Assembly (NCBI GenBank): GCA_932294295.1
Contig: OW028575.1
Span: 38,070,253-38,134,252 of the forward strand
Length of the DNA: 64,000 nt
DNA from: Alitta virens
Taxonomy: Eukaryota; Annelida; Polychaeta; Phyllodocida; Nereididae
Direction: 5' to 3'
Position numbers and translations under genes: made by a program. The number at the start of each line of letters is the position of its first letter. Positions within the stretch are counted from its first letter, which is position 1. Under the pieces are notes generated by a model. It was not told where the DNA came from and did no database searches. It saw nothing but the letters and a program-made list of their open reading frames with translations. This document shows positions 11,362-23,695 of the stretch, one piece after another.

Positions 11362-11475
11362 CTCAGTGCTGCTGGTTCTGAAGCTTAGTCAGCTTATATA
11401 TATGACCGGCTGCCATACCAGAGGAAGATGTAATGTTGATATGATAAGGCTTGGAGTCCACACTGATATTATCTT
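11362..11475 (-). mobile_element. SINE A fragment, tail type 1
   Basis: It contains ctgaagcttagtcagctta, tatgaccggctgcc, atgataaggcttggagtcca on the plus strand, and stops before the body. It lies only about 30 bases from the preceding SINE A fragment in the opposite orientation. Confidence 0.65.
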
Positions 11476-11996
11476 AGAACACTGAAGCCCACAATTTTCG
11501 CACAGTCAGACACATCAAAATCTGTTCATTAGTGGTTTGACAATCACATGGAAGTCTTGTTCAAATATATTTTCTAAGTGAATTGAAGGTGCCTGGTTCT
11601 TCATGGAGGTGATAGAAAGTCCTAGATCGCCGAAAGGGAGGTGGGGGAAAGAAGAAGAAGAAGAAAAAAATATATATATACACGACAGAGCTGCATCCGA
11701 CCATATTGATATATTGGATGTCGTGAAGGTATAAAATAGATGTGGGGCTAAAAATAGCCCCCCTGATGCGGATGAGACAGCAATCCCTCCCACGCCCTTA
11801 GCTAAACGTTTGTTTTCTTCTGTTAAGGAAGGAGCTTAGTCTATGCTCTAAGGTGAATGCCCTTAATACGTAAGGCAGGATATGTGCTAGCATCTGTACA
11901 GGATGATTTTCTTTATTGGTTTTTTTAGGTGACCCCTGATGATAATATATACAGATTCAAAATATTTATCTGGGTCAAGGAAAGAAAGAAAGAAGA

Positions 11997-12008
11997 TAGC
12001 TAGATAGT

Positions 12009-12048
<40 letters not shown>
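11997..12048 (+). repeat. (GATA)n microsatellite
   Basis: About twelve GATA units with one GTTA variant near the left end. Confidence 0.9.
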
Positions 12049-13204
12049 CCAACACGAAAGAGGTTTTTTGAATCGACAGATGACTCAGCATCAATTAAAT
12101 TAACAGGTCATAATTCAAGAAATATATAGATATGGACCTCAAAACGAAGTCAACACAATAATTAAATAATCATGTCATTTACATTTATTTTTATTACTTC
12201 TTTACCAACATATGAATAAACATGGATGACTCAGCAACAGTCAATGACAAACAATTACGTACTAAAGAGAGACATTGCCTCCCCCCCCCCCCCTCCATTC
12301 CGCCTGACTACATTCGGGGTCCCTGGTAGTCTCTAATCCAGTCGTGACGTCGCTTTTTGATTTTCTAGCTCTTGCGGAACTGTCGTTCTGTGATGTGGGG
12401 CAGTTGGCACCCCAAGTAATTATCTGTGAGTAAGTAAATTCCCCCTTTTTAGCTGTAATGGGCGACACGTGAGAATGCAAGCGAATCGTCCATGCAACCA
12501 TCGATTTTTCGGTTTGGCTTTCTGTAGAAATTCTGCTTTTGTTGATTGCGATCGATGACTAAAAGAGAACAAACAAGCGCAACGGACTCAAGCCAAGGAA
12601 ATGTTTTCCGACAGTTAAGACATTGATCATTCCCACAAACATGTCCTTGCATGACTAATTTATTCCCCCACCTCCCAACCCACCTGAGTTTTTCTATGGA
12701 TTTAAGGATTCTATACTTGATAGAGTGTTGCCAAAACGATTCCCCAAAGCCGTGGCTAGCCAAGGTGGAGAGTTGCGGAAAAGCCATTAAAATGTAAAAC
12801 CTATGCTGTTAGGAAAACAAGATTGTTTTTCTTGCTAGCTGGTCCATTACCCAAACATCATGGATTGTAGTGAGAATTCGTGGAAGTGTGGGGATAATCA
12901 CACCATGGAATATCGCCTTTAGACTTTCAGAACAACCCAATGAGTAAGATCATCAAGTTGGTTCCATCTGTACTGATGATATTTTTACCTTATTATTATA
13001 CATAAGGCTGTCTCACCAAGACTGAATTTCGACTCATGGATTGTCATGAGTTAGGTCCAGTCTTATCCACAAAGATCTATAATTGGTTAGATTCACCAAA
13101 AGTAAAGTTAATGGATTTAATTACAGTAGACCTAAGTTTTACCAACAGATGGAGTTAACAGTAACTGTTCCCAAACTTTGTTGGATGATGTAATCGTACA
13201 ATGG
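12049..13204. other. No gene recognised
   Basis: The stretch contains a run of 16 C at about 12277-12292 and two overlapping minus-strand frames (12262-12501, 12449-12787) without motifs or splice support. Nothing else was recognised. Confidence 0.4.
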
Positions 13205-13705
13205 GGTTAAGATAAGAAAAGAAAACATAACATAACATAGATTGGATAAGATTAGTTATGATTAGATAAGATGAGATGAGATGAGATAAGATTAAATAAG
13301 ATAAGATAACATAACATAAGATTAGATAAGATAACATAAGATTAGATAAGATTAGATATGATTAGATAAGATGAGATGAGATGAGATGAGATTAAATAGG
13401 ATAAGATAAGATAAGATAACATAAGATAAGATAACATAACATAAGATTCGATAAGATTAGATATGATTAGATAAGATGAGATGAGATGAGATTAAATAAG
13501 ATAAGATAAGATCAGATAAGATAAGATAACATAAGATTAGATAAGATTAGATATGATTAGATAAGATGAGATGAGATGAGATTAAATAAGATAAGATAAG
13601 ATCAGATAAGATAAGATAACATAAGATTAGATAAGATTGGATATGATTAGATAAGATGAGATGAGATGAGATTAGATAAGATAAGATTAAATAAGATAAG
13701 ATAAG
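13205..13705 (+). repeat. GATAA/GATGA pentamer satellite with 90-base higher-order unit
   Basis: The array is built from five-base units (GATAA, GATGA, GATTA, GATCA, AACAT variants). The marker atatgattag recurs at about 13357, 13461, 13551 and 13641, giving spacings near 105, 90 and 90 bases. The last two units are almost identical over their whole length, so an 18-pentamer block has itself been duplicated. On the minus strand it reads as Ile/Leu/Ser-rich peptide, which is an artefact. Confidence 0.85.
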
Positions 13706-16212
13706 TCTCCCTCTGTTGGTACTATCGCTCCATGTTCTCTCTTAATTAAACATTTCAGACATTGGGTTAAACGCATATAGTTAAGTATAAGAACTTTATA
13801 ACTGTAATGTGACTGTTTAGTGTATACTATATTACTATACAAATTTCTAACTGGCGCCTAAGCACATTTGGTCATCTGCAGAAGAGCATGAGGAATCGGT
13901 TGCTGGAACTGTTTGATGGAATATACACATGATTAAATATGCAGGAAGCAAAGATTTACATTCACATCACTGGAGGAAAGCAGGATATGGGATTGAAGGC
14001 CCTGAGGCCTAGTATATGCTGCTCCTTTGTTCATCTTTTATAACCTTTGGACGGAAATGCCAGCTGACCGAGAGCTGTGGTCAGAAAGATCCCTACCAAG
14101 GGAAAATGCATTGTGCTATTATATTTAAGTGCAATGGGGTGAACCTTCTGTACTTCAAAATTAACATCATGAATTTTATTTTATTTATTTTATCCTTTTT
14201 TTTTTGGCCAATATAAACTGTTTATTGGCTTCTATTATATTCATTCGCTGAAGCATCTCTGCACGCTGTCTATTGATTGATTGATAAATATATTCATTCA
14301 TTGTAATAATTTACCTGTACAATTGATCTTATTGGCAATAAGAGTGTTGTTTATAAATCATAAGTACAATAAATATAACCATATGGAAATTTCTGAAAAA
14401 AATCGGTGAAACCATGGTGGTAATCGAATTTAAAAGAGGGCACCTGGTGCTCTGTTTCTTTGATGTAGTCTTTGCACATCAGCTGTTGTGGTGGACATCA
14501 GATACATTTAGTGTCCTCCTAATTGTATTAAATATGTTCATATGACAACATATGACTACAGTAGACAGCAAAGCAGTTTATTTTAGTTTCGGTTGTCATT
14601 CTTTACATCACAATCTTGCTCATTTAATGGGTGTACGAAAACTTTTTCCCATCAAGATATTGTGCGTGAATACACCCAGATGTTGAGTAAGTGTACCTGT
14701 CAGGTGACACATTATGCTTGTTCTGCAAACCTGCATGTGTCTGTCAGGCAGGGTGTGCATGTGTCTGCCAAAGAGCATGAGTCCATAATGTGTCCACAGA
14801 TTTCAAACAGCTGCAACAGCGGCAGGAGCACAAATGTTGAAGAAATTGCACCCAATCACGATATGTGAATTCGCAGCATGTTTTTTTGGAGTTCTACCCC
14901 AGCTTTTGCCATTTCTACCGATGGTCAATTTAATCGGATTAAAACTGTCTCTCCATAATATGCAAAGCCTGTTGCAAGGGATCCGTTTCAAATGTCGATT
15001 TTGCTTCTAAAATGGCTGCCTAATTGAGATTTGTGGAATTTTAGTGGACTCCTTAACTAAATGGCACTCTTCGGCTCTTCATTGCTAATTCACCATGCGG
15101 TTCCCACATCCAAATGGCTAATTCCTAGCCCCATCTAGCCACTCTTGCTCTTCCCAGCCTGTCTACTCTTTCCTCATGGGCGTTTTATGAGAGTTTGTTG
15201 TAAATGTCTGCACTTTCCCGTAAAAAGAATCTTCAAATGACAGTCATTGAAATGCCCTTTAAATAATGTGTCTATTCCTGCTGCATATATATCTTCCTTG
15301 GGTAAATTAATTCCATTCTGAGTTAACTATGTTCTGTGAAAGCTTGAGGTTAGTAAATAAGTGAAATATTTATCACCCTCTTTTTAGTCAGAATGTTTTG
15401 GATCCGCCCCTGGATGTAATTATTAACCATGCTGTCAGCTACAACATTGCATATGGGCACTGTAGTGGATGACAGTGATTTTAATATAGTAATAGTGACC
15501 TGGCAATATTTATTATTAAAAATCGATTTGTATTATGAAGCATTTAGTTGGTCTTAAGTCATGTTAATGGTCTTTATAAAGAGGTTGCCATATAATACTG
15601 AGGTGGAGTTCCACTGGTATCTAGCACAATATCAAAAGTACATCTTATACCAGCGCAGCTATGGATATGGATGCATGTGCCAAGGCTACATAGTGTGCGT
15701 TTAGCAATAGATTGTTAGCTGCTGCAAGACACACTAACTGAGATGCAAGGCTGCAGCAGCTACAATTGATGCGGTGTGTTTTTGGCAGCATCCCTGTCTC
15801 CCTTTTTTCCTTCTTGCTGCCTCGCACGCACACCAAATCTTGCATTGGCGTCTCACTGTCTAAATGCACCATGACAGAACGGAATAAAAACAATTGCTGC
15901 AAACACATTAGGACAAGAGTTTAGCCAGCCGAATACACGTAGAGCCCTCCCCCCAAAATGATAGGTCAGCCGAGACGCCAAAATGCTTTCATGCCAAGTG
16001 TGGTGTCTGGGTGTCTGGATGGTGGGGGGCGGGGGGACCCGGGTTCTGCCCTGGGTCACAAGTGTCGTTCCCATACACACACAGCGGAAGGAAGTAGCCA
16101 GAACATTCGTTGGTCTGGATTGTATTGTGTTACACTTCCTGAAAACCACTCGTGTTGCAACCACCATACAGTGAATCAGAATTCCAGGATGCCGCAGTGG
16201 TCTATACTGAAC
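13706..16212. other. No gene or repeat recognised
   Basis: AT-rich sequence. Open frames at 14593-14868 and on both strands of 15850-16270 lack recognisable domains or splice signals. A G-rich segment is at 16020-16042. Confidence 0.4.
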
Positions 16213-16526
16213 ATATATATCTATGTCTCTATGTTACTGGGTCTGAAGCTTAGCCAGCTTATATGACCATCCGCCAGAGGTAGACGTAACAAAAAGATGA
16301 TAAGGTTTGGAGTCCACCCTATGCTACCTCATGGGTAGGGTATTTTACTTGCCTCAGCATAGAGACCGAGTAAAAGGCACCTCCAATTTAACGTCTCATG
16401 CGATCGAGACATCCAGCTGGGATGTAGCTCATGAAGAGTGCTCGGGCCAGGGATTGATCCCGGGATCTTCAGCAGAGTTGGCCATTGTGGAATTGGTGGA
16501 TGGCTTGACCATTAGACCATCCATGG
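16213..16526 (-). mobile_element. SINE A, near full length, tail type 1
   Basis: On the plus strand: tail with the simple end catatatatctatgtctc, gggtctgaagcttagccagc, ttatatgacc, then body (gtattttacttgcctcagca, cacctccaatttaacgtctc, catccagctgggatgtagct), then the tRNA-like head with box B (GGGATTGATCCCGGG on the plus strand) and the end accattagaccatcc. This copy shows the complete order tail 1, body, head and can serve as the local reference. Confidence 0.8.
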
Positions 16527-16919
16527 CAAGTGCTTCTAAACATGTACAAAACTCCCTTATATATATAAGGAATTAATCAACAAATTATCAGAATTGGAAC
16601 GATTATCTATTCTGTATGTCCCGTTCTAATTAGACCTGCGGCTCAACAAAGCCATGATTAAACAGACACATTGTAGTGTTTTTGTTTGTGTGTTTTTTTG
16701 GCACTGGTCAGATCACACACAACCGTAACAGGGGTAGACCATCACGAAAGCTGTCAAGTCGCCACGACTGTCGCGCCACGATTGTCGCCTGTCTCCATGA
16801 CATCCCTGATCATATAGCTGCGTTTGAAGTTGGCTGGTTGTGATATTAATGAGCCTTTTGGCCACGGGGATTGTAATGTGACCAGGCCATCTCTACCAGT
16901 TGCCAGCACCAACGGCACG

Positions 16920-17035
16920 ATATACAACCAGCATTTTACTCGCTTAGTATAGATTACCGATGGCTTGAGTCCAGGGTCTTTGAAATGCAGCCCGCCAGGT
17001 CACCGATTTCTGTGATGCTAACACATACTAACAGG
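16920..17035 (-). mobile_element. Old SINE A-like fragment
   Basis: The plus strand reads cattttactcgcttagtata and gattaccga, aligning to the SINE A body (cttttacttgcctcagcata, gacaccga), followed by a tRNA-like head in reverse (ccaggtcaccgat at the end). It is strongly diverged, so the assignment is tentative. Confidence 0.35.
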
Positions 17036-17539
17036 TGTGTGCAAGTCCCCTAGGTGTATAGATTGATTGATGAGGCTGCATTTATCTCAGGCTATTGACA
17101 CTTATATACTATTCTATTTGAAGCCATTATTCATTCAATACAAAAGGCTTTTATCACTCACAGTATAAAGTGTACTAATGGAGGATGAGGTATCAGATTA
17201 AGTGGATTAAGGAACTACTATTTACGAATAAAAAGGCCTTAAAGGCAAAAGGGATAGATGCCTAACGTATTCGAAAAGAGTTATGAGTCACAATTCTCCA
17301 TAGTGACGCAGCATCTGTGTCTAGATACCAAATTTTAAGGTATATTTGTAGAAGTTTAACTGATTAAAAATATCTTTGATGAATGTGGTTTGGAAAAATG
17401 CACCTTTTATCTCATTCCTTGTCATATATTGATTCTAGCGTTTGTTACTTCATGTCATATCTTGACTTTAACCAAAATATTATTTAATACATTCATTTAA
17501 CGAAGTCTCAATCGACAACACCATTACACCCTCAGCAGA
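17036..17539. other. No gene or repeat recognised
   Basis: AT-rich, without a supported feature. Confidence 0.4.
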
Positions 17540-17785
17540 TCAATCCAGAGTCTTTCTCAACTTCCTTGGAGTTTTCAGCCTTGAACATGGGGCTAACCAC
17601 AGGGGTGTAGTTGTCTATTGCTAAGTATCCGTTGCACCTGAGTGGGGTGAAACACTGGCTGAAGCACTGGTTGCAGGAGGATGCCCAAATCCATGCCATG
17701 GCGGGGGTTCGAACCCGCTACCTCAAAATAAGCAGGCCAACAACTAGTGCACTAAGACCGTGGCACCCTGCAGGTGGATCCATGC
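17540..17785 (-). mobile_element. tRNA-derived SINE, third type
   Basis: The minus strand has a tRNA-like head at about 17775-17690 with a perfect box B (GGTTCGAACC, inside a palindrome at 17705-17716) and a degenerate box A (tcttagtgcactag). The acceptor-like start reads ggtgccacggtc. The anticodon arm is not clearly paired and the sequence continues without a terminator-like T run, so a SINE fits better than a tRNA gene. The body down to 17540 has no second copy here, leaving its 3' end undefined. Confidence 0.5.
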
Positions 17786-18653
17786 AGAGCTAGGTTGTTG
17801 CCTGAAGGATTATTGTGCTATTTGTCAGATTGGCAGTTGGGCCTATTACCACACCTATAGCCTTCATCTGAGCATCTGACTGACATCGAATCCTGTTGTA
17901 CAATCTGTGCAGCAAAACCAACCGTAGCACTAGCAGCAGAAGCATCTAGCTTGGATAAACGTTGCTGAGGCAGTTGCAGTGGCCACAATACTCCACAGTC
18001 CAATTTATATAAACGTTGCGATGTTACTATCGATCTCCTAGCAAATCGCTTCCTGCCGCTTAGGTTACCATGGCTGCAGTCCAGAATACTAGAGGGCGCC
18101 CCGAGCCCTGTGCCATTAGATAGTTACCAACCCCCCTTTCCTCCTTCTTCCAACCCCCCCCCCCCTTTCCTCTGCCTGTTTTTTCCCCTGTTTCTGATTG
18201 AGGCTTATTAGGATCAAGCCAAGCGGAAAGCTTCGCCGTCCCATCTAGTGTCTCCCAGATTTTTCCCTCTCTTCTTCAACCTGTCATTTACATTTCTCCT
18301 TTTCATATCTTTTTTTTTCTCTTTCTTTCCTTTCTTTTCTTATGTAAAAAAGCTGTCACACCACGTACCTGTAGGACTGTTTTTGACAGATATTTATGGA
18401 GCGGATTGCATCCTTTTATCTGATTCAGAACCGAAGCATTTTTTCTAGTGACCAGTGCAGCAGATAAAAAAAAAATAGATGCATTTTGCAGCAGCAGCCT
18501 ACAAAGTGCTATGACAGATCAGGGGATATTGTGTACTTCATCTATGGCATAAAAAGGGACATACACAAACAAGAGAATAAAAGAGAAATAAATGCTGGTA
18601 GAATGCAAACCATCAACAACCATAGGAATGTCAAGCAATTGTCCACTGTACTC
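17786..18653. other. No gene recognised; pyrimidine-rich tract
   Basis: A CT-rich region at 18125-18345 includes a run of 10 C and long T stretches. No supported gene. Confidence 0.4.
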
Positions 18654-18806
18654 GGGTGTCTATGGTGAGGCAAGTAAAAGACCCCATCTATGGGGTAAAT
18701 GTGCAACACGATGTGGACTCATCATTACGTCTGCCTCTAGCAGCTAGTCATACAAGCTGATTAAGTTTCAGACCCAGTAGCATTGAGATATAGACATATT
18801 TAGACA
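18654..18806 (+). mobile_element. SINE A fragment, tail type 1
   Basis: 5' truncated copy: gtgtctatggtgaggcaagt, aaaagacccc, ggggtaaatgtg, catcattacgtctgcctcta, gcagcta, caagctgattaagtttcaga and cccagtagcattgagatata. It ends in an AT-rich gacata-type simple tail. Confidence 0.75.
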
Positions 18807-19379
18807 CCGGTTGCTGTATCCATGCTAATCTGGTTTGCTTGCTTTTGCTTGTCTTTCTTGCCTGGCCAGCAGGAGGGGCTTCTCTGAAATTAGAGGGCAA
18901 GGGGGGCAGCCAGCAGCAGGACCAGGGCGTCTAATGAGCCGTGATGGATAAGGGGCCAGATCGGGGCTCTCCGCCGGGGGACCAGGGCCATGTGAAATGT
19001 TGCTGAACGGCGCCCTCTCAAAGGAAAACTAAGACATAGCAAAGAGAGAAGAGCAAGCCCCTTGCACCAGTCATACACTAATTTACAAAATTTCCATTGG
19101 CGGCGAAATAGTCTATACATAGGTATAATGTAGAAAAGGACCTAAATTGTATATTATTTTTACATCAAATTCTTGCCAATTAAATGAGTGTACACAAACT
19201 GCGTGATATATGCTCATCAGAACAACTAAGAGTTAGGTGTTAAACTTTATGGTGAACCAGTGCAATGATGAGTGGAATTTGTTAGTTATTAAGATCATTC
19301 GGCATGCGGAACAATTTCCACATTCTTAACCATCCTAATTAGGTACGTTTTATCACCATCAATTCTAAGACAGCACCTG

Positions 19380-19456
19380 AGATAGTAAGATAAAATAAGA
19401 AAGGATAAGATAAGACAAGATAAGATAAGACAAGTCAAGACAAGATAAGACAAGAT
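19380..19456 (+). repeat. GATAA/GACAA pentamer repeat
   Basis: About 15 degenerate units of agata or agaca followed by a. It belongs to the same pentamer class as 13205-13705 and 58736-58850. Confidence 0.85.
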
Positions 19457-19663
19457 CTAATATCAGAGAAGTCCCTCACATGGACAAGATCAGATAAGTG
19501 TATTTACTTGCTATAAATTAAAAATTCATAGAATTGGTTACAGTAGACAAAACCCTGCAAACATCATGAAGAGTTAATTACTTTAATCGCTAGATAGTGA
19601 CCTATCCGTGCCTTCCCGCAATCTGAAGAGAGCTAGGAGATCAGGGTGGACCTAGAAACCACA

Positions 19664-19694
19664 TCACGTGATACAAGTGCTTTAGAGTCACGTG
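19664..19694. promoter_or_regulatory. Pair of CACGTG E-boxes
   Basis: Two TCACGTG motifs with CACGTG cores at 19665-19670 and 19689-19694, 24 bases apart start to start. CACGTG is bound by basic helix-loop-helix leucine zipper factors such as USF, MYC/MAX and MITF/TFE types. Function is inferred only from motif clustering. Confidence 0.3.
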
Positions 19695-19854
19695 GTCCTC
19701 ATGACTTCCGCCTGCTCTAATGGGGCGAATGTGACACTTTCTTTATGGCAACCCGCTCCTTCGTAAAGCAGGGAAACACAAACAAACTTTGATGGTGGCC
19801 CCAAATGGCAGTCGCATGCCTCTGCTCTGGGCTCTGCTCTGGTCTGCCGACGAA

Positions 19855-20095
19855 TATAATAGCACGGAATAGAATAGAATGGTGATTCCCGCCAACAGTT
19901 TGAGAAGGGATTCAATAGAACAGAATAGAATAGAACAATTATTCCCACAAATAGAATAGAATAGAATAAAATAGTAACTCCCACAGGGGGGGGGGGGTTG
20001 ATCAAGGGGTTGCAATAGAATAGAATAGAATAGAATAGTAACTTCCTCAGGGGGTCTTGCTCAAGGGTTGAAATATAATAGAACAGAACAAATTA
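19855..20095 (-). repeat. Interrupted TTCTA pentamer array (GAATA on the plus strand)
   Basis: Blocks of atagaatagaat are separated by similar spacers of about 35 bases (gtaactcccacagggg, ttgatcaaggggttgcaa; then gtaacttcctcagggg, cttgctcaagggttgaaa). The alternation of pentamer block and spacer also occurs, inverted, at 23399-23695. One spacer contains a run of 13 G. Confidence 0.8.
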
Positions 20096-22227
20096 AACAC
20101 CCTGCACTAGGGCCATTCTTATGTGTCACAATACCAAGGTCCGAATTTAAGACCACATGGATACTACAACTGCTGTATTAGTTCCAACTGTGTTTTTGCA
20201 ATGGACTTGATCTAAATTTGACTTTTAATCTATAGGACAAAGTATACCTCAATGACTTGTATTTCTACGTTGAACACATTTGCCTTATCACCGGACTTTG
20301 ACATAACTGAAATTGCCAGCCGCACCAGTCCTGCCAACTCCTATGTGGACCAGAGGACCACTGACAGGTCCCCTTAGCTGAGTGACACATGGCTAAGGGC
20401 AGAGGAATTGTCTGACATATGGACAGAGAGGGCAGCCTCTTGACTTGGGTTACTAAAAATACAAGGAACATGGCTGAAATGACTGAAGCCTTTATAAGTT
20501 GCCATCTGTCGCTCACGTGGACATGGTGTTGTATTGAATTTGTCAGGGGCGAAGTAACTGGGGTCCGCTGTCCATATACCAAGGGTTAAAATACAATAGC
20601 CGTCTTGGTCATAAGCTTCTTAATGTGGGTGCACAACAATATTTTTGCCTTTTCTTTATTGGATGCCGAGCATGTGGGCCAGATCTCTATATACTGTATT
20701 ATGGAACGCCAGGCAAATATACGTAACATAACATATAGAGTATTTGTCACGTATCTGCAAATTTGGCTCACGTTATTTGAAACTGCAAACAAGCGGGTTA
20801 AAAAGTATTATTAGCAACAATAACGAATATCAAATTATGTTATGAAAACTGTATTTATGTTCGTGTTACAGCTTTACACAATCGAGCGAATTCAGTTTGA
20901 ATAAACTTGCTGATATGGCGACATGTATTCTTCAGTTTGACATTTAACTAGCGACGAAATTGCTTTGCTGTTCTGCTGAATGTCAAATGTCACTGGCCAG
21001 GGCTGCATCTGTCATTCCATTAGCTATGGACAATAGTATTAACTCGAATTGACAATGTGGTCTTTCACTCTTGAAAAAAAGTGAATAATTTAGAGGGTGT
21101 GGTGTAATGAAATGACAGGGTTGTCATTTTGTTTAGCGAATGTTGCTGTGTGGAACGGGATTGACTGTACAGTCTTTAGTTGGTTAGCAACAGAGGGGCT
21201 AGGCTTGCTATGCAGCTGCTGCATCCCTGATCGAACCAACCTAGCGGGAAGTACAACAATTAGTGGGGCGCAGTGCCCTCTCGTGTGAAATGGTGCGAAA
21301 GAAGCAAATGGAGTGAGCCAGGGCGATTCGGTTTTGCCCCTACCTGTGTGTACGGTTATTTGCGTGTAAATACAGGTAGATTCCGTGCAGTTGAGGCTTT
21401 TGCTTTAAGTATATGCCGCGTGCAAGTGCACTGCCAGTCTGCCTGTCATTTTTATGTCTCGCTTTTCCTTTCCATGCATATGCTCATTCCGTTTGCCAAA
21501 TTGATATACCCGGGGCACAGTGGGCTTTATCCAGCATAACTTGTCTTGTATAATGCAAGTAAGCATATAAGGAAAGTCATTTTAGTATGCCTGTCAGTCT
21601 TCTTCTGTCATATGCAATGTTGTCAATTATGCCTACATCTTTATTGTTGATGTTTGTATTCAACAGATGTAACTGAACCAGATGTGCATATAAGCATACC
21701 GTTATGGTTATTAATACCCACGCTGACGCAGGATCAAGAACAGGGCGTGGCACGCAAACAACCAGGTTATTTTCTCTGCCCAAATTGTGGCTAATGACAC
21801 GTTGTTACTTGCAATTCAGAACAGCACTTTTATCACTGTTTCACACAGGGCTTTCAATTGCAGAACACTCCCTGTTGAAAGTGCTCCATGGTAATTTTTC
21901 AGACTTTTTAAAACGTGAAACTGGCACTAGGGAGAAGTCTTATTGATTCCAATGCAAGTGATGCTCATCAGAGAATTGATGAAATTCTGGACTAATTAGA
22001 GGCAAGAGGGCCCCAGGGATGATGCGAACATTTGAGCTCATGAATTTGTTATTGTGTTTCTCAAACTGTAATTGTATTGTGGTGCAGTCGTTCATGTAAT
22101 TTGTCTAGATCCTTCCTCTTCAGTAAGCAATCACCTTCAGCTGCAGCAGCTCTTTTTTTTTCGGCTCTTTTTTAAAACTTTTTAGAGGTGCATTTGAATG
22201 GTATTGCATGGCACTCTTCATGCATGA
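20096..22227. other. No gene recognised
   Basis: Several open frames of 60-105 codons (for example 20265-20582 minus and 21273-21539 plus) show no domain, signal or splice support. No repeat family was noticed. Confidence 0.4.
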
Positions 22228-22445
22228 TACATTAAATTGGAGGTGCCTTGTACTCAGTGTCTATGTTGAGGCAAGTGAAAGACCCCACTCATGGGGTAAA
22301 TGTGTAACATGGTATGGACTCCAAGACTTGTTATCTCATCATGATGTCTGTCTCTGGAAGCTGGTCATCATATAAGCTGACTAGGTTTCAGACCTACTAG
22401 ACCTACTAGCATTGAGACATTGAGACATTATGACATTGAGTATCT
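22228..22445 (+). mobile_element. SINE A fragment, tail type 1
   Basis: It starts in the body (ttaaattggaggtgccttgt, actcagtgtctatgttgagg) and runs through caagtgaaagaccccactca, ggggtaaatgtgtaacatgg and catcatataagctgactagg. It ends in tandem attgagac units near 22408-22435. The tail repeat supports target-primed insertion with a simple-sequence 3' end. Confidence 0.8.
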
Positions 22446-23398
22446 CTACCTGTTATTCTTTTTTTTATGCTGATTGTCAAAATGCCATCGTAGCTCTTTT
22501 ATTATTCATTAATTTGACTAGTATATTTTTATTCATTGTGCATATCATTAATACACTGTAATAAGAAAACATACTGCACCCAGGCCATTATTCATTGGAT
22601 TGACATATCTGACATATCCGTTTTTCAGACTCCAAGATCTTATCTATTATTCACAAATTGTTTTGTGTACTGTTCTTCAATTCAATGACAATTTACAAAC
22701 ATTGTATTTCTTTCTGTGGTAAAGATATGTACAATATGCCAGTTTCTAGTTGATAGCACTTTTATGAAGGTATAATGTATGGTATAGAAAATACTCCTTT
22801 TTATGATATTTTCCCTTCTTTTTCTGTGCAAACTCACCCAACTGTGTTTATTCAGTTGCAATGTCTCAATGAACTTATTATTGGTTATTTAAAAAAAGTG
22901 AAAACCAAATTTCTGTATTACTAACACCAGTTTCAAAAACTCTTAAGTAACATGGCCCCGTGGCGAACCCTCAGTGTGTCATCTTTTAATCTCTTTAGGC
23001 CAGTTTTATATCTCAGAAGACCTGACCAAATTCAGCCCAGCTGCTAGCCTGATGTAATTACCACTGTTTGCAATGCGGCTCCACCGGGGGGAGCAGATTA
23101 CAAGAGGCATGAAGCACCAGAGGGTGGGACAGTTGACATATATACGTCACCCGGCAAAGCAATTACAGAAGAGAGGAAAGACGCAATTGGCCGATGACTG
23201 TTATGGCTAAACAGGGCCAAGGCCGATCCATACACGACTGTTATGGCTTAGTTACCAGATGCCAAAATGGCCCTAGCTGGCATTTCTAGGATCTCACGTA
23301 GGCCCTGGTCTTACCAGCTGTTCTCATATCTGCCATCAAAATATTACCATTTAGCTGCATATGCCCCTCATGATTGGTACTTCGTGAGTGAATCGGCA

Positions 23399-23695
23399 AT
23401 CATATATTCTATTCTATTCTATTCTATTCTATTCCCCTATAATCAACACCACCCTTGAGTAATTATATTTATTTTACACTTAAGACCACCCTTTGGAATC
23501 ACCAAAGTGGTCTCTTCTATTCTTTTCCATTCCTACAATCAGGAGCACCCTTAAGAATTCTACTCTATTCTATTCTATTCTATTCTATTCTATTCTATTC
23601 TGTTCTGTTCTGTTCTGTTCTGTTCTGTTCTGTTCTGTTCTGTTCTATTCTACATAATCAGCACCACTCTTGGGAATCACTATTCTATTCTATTC
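23399..23695 (+). repeat. Interrupted TTCTA/TTCTG pentamer array
   Basis: TTCTA runs at 23404-23434 and about 23564-23600 pass into about nine TTCTG units (23600-23644). Blocks are separated by related spacers (ataatcaacaccacccttga, acaatcaggagcacccttaa, ataatcagcaccactcttgg). It is the mirror arrangement of 19855-20095. The 90-codon frame across it is repeat-derived. Confidence 0.85.

Noticed and set aside
17690..17775. Possible minus-strand tRNA gene with perfect box B
   Set aside because: Box A and the anticodon arm are degenerate and no T-run terminator follows; treated as a SINE head.
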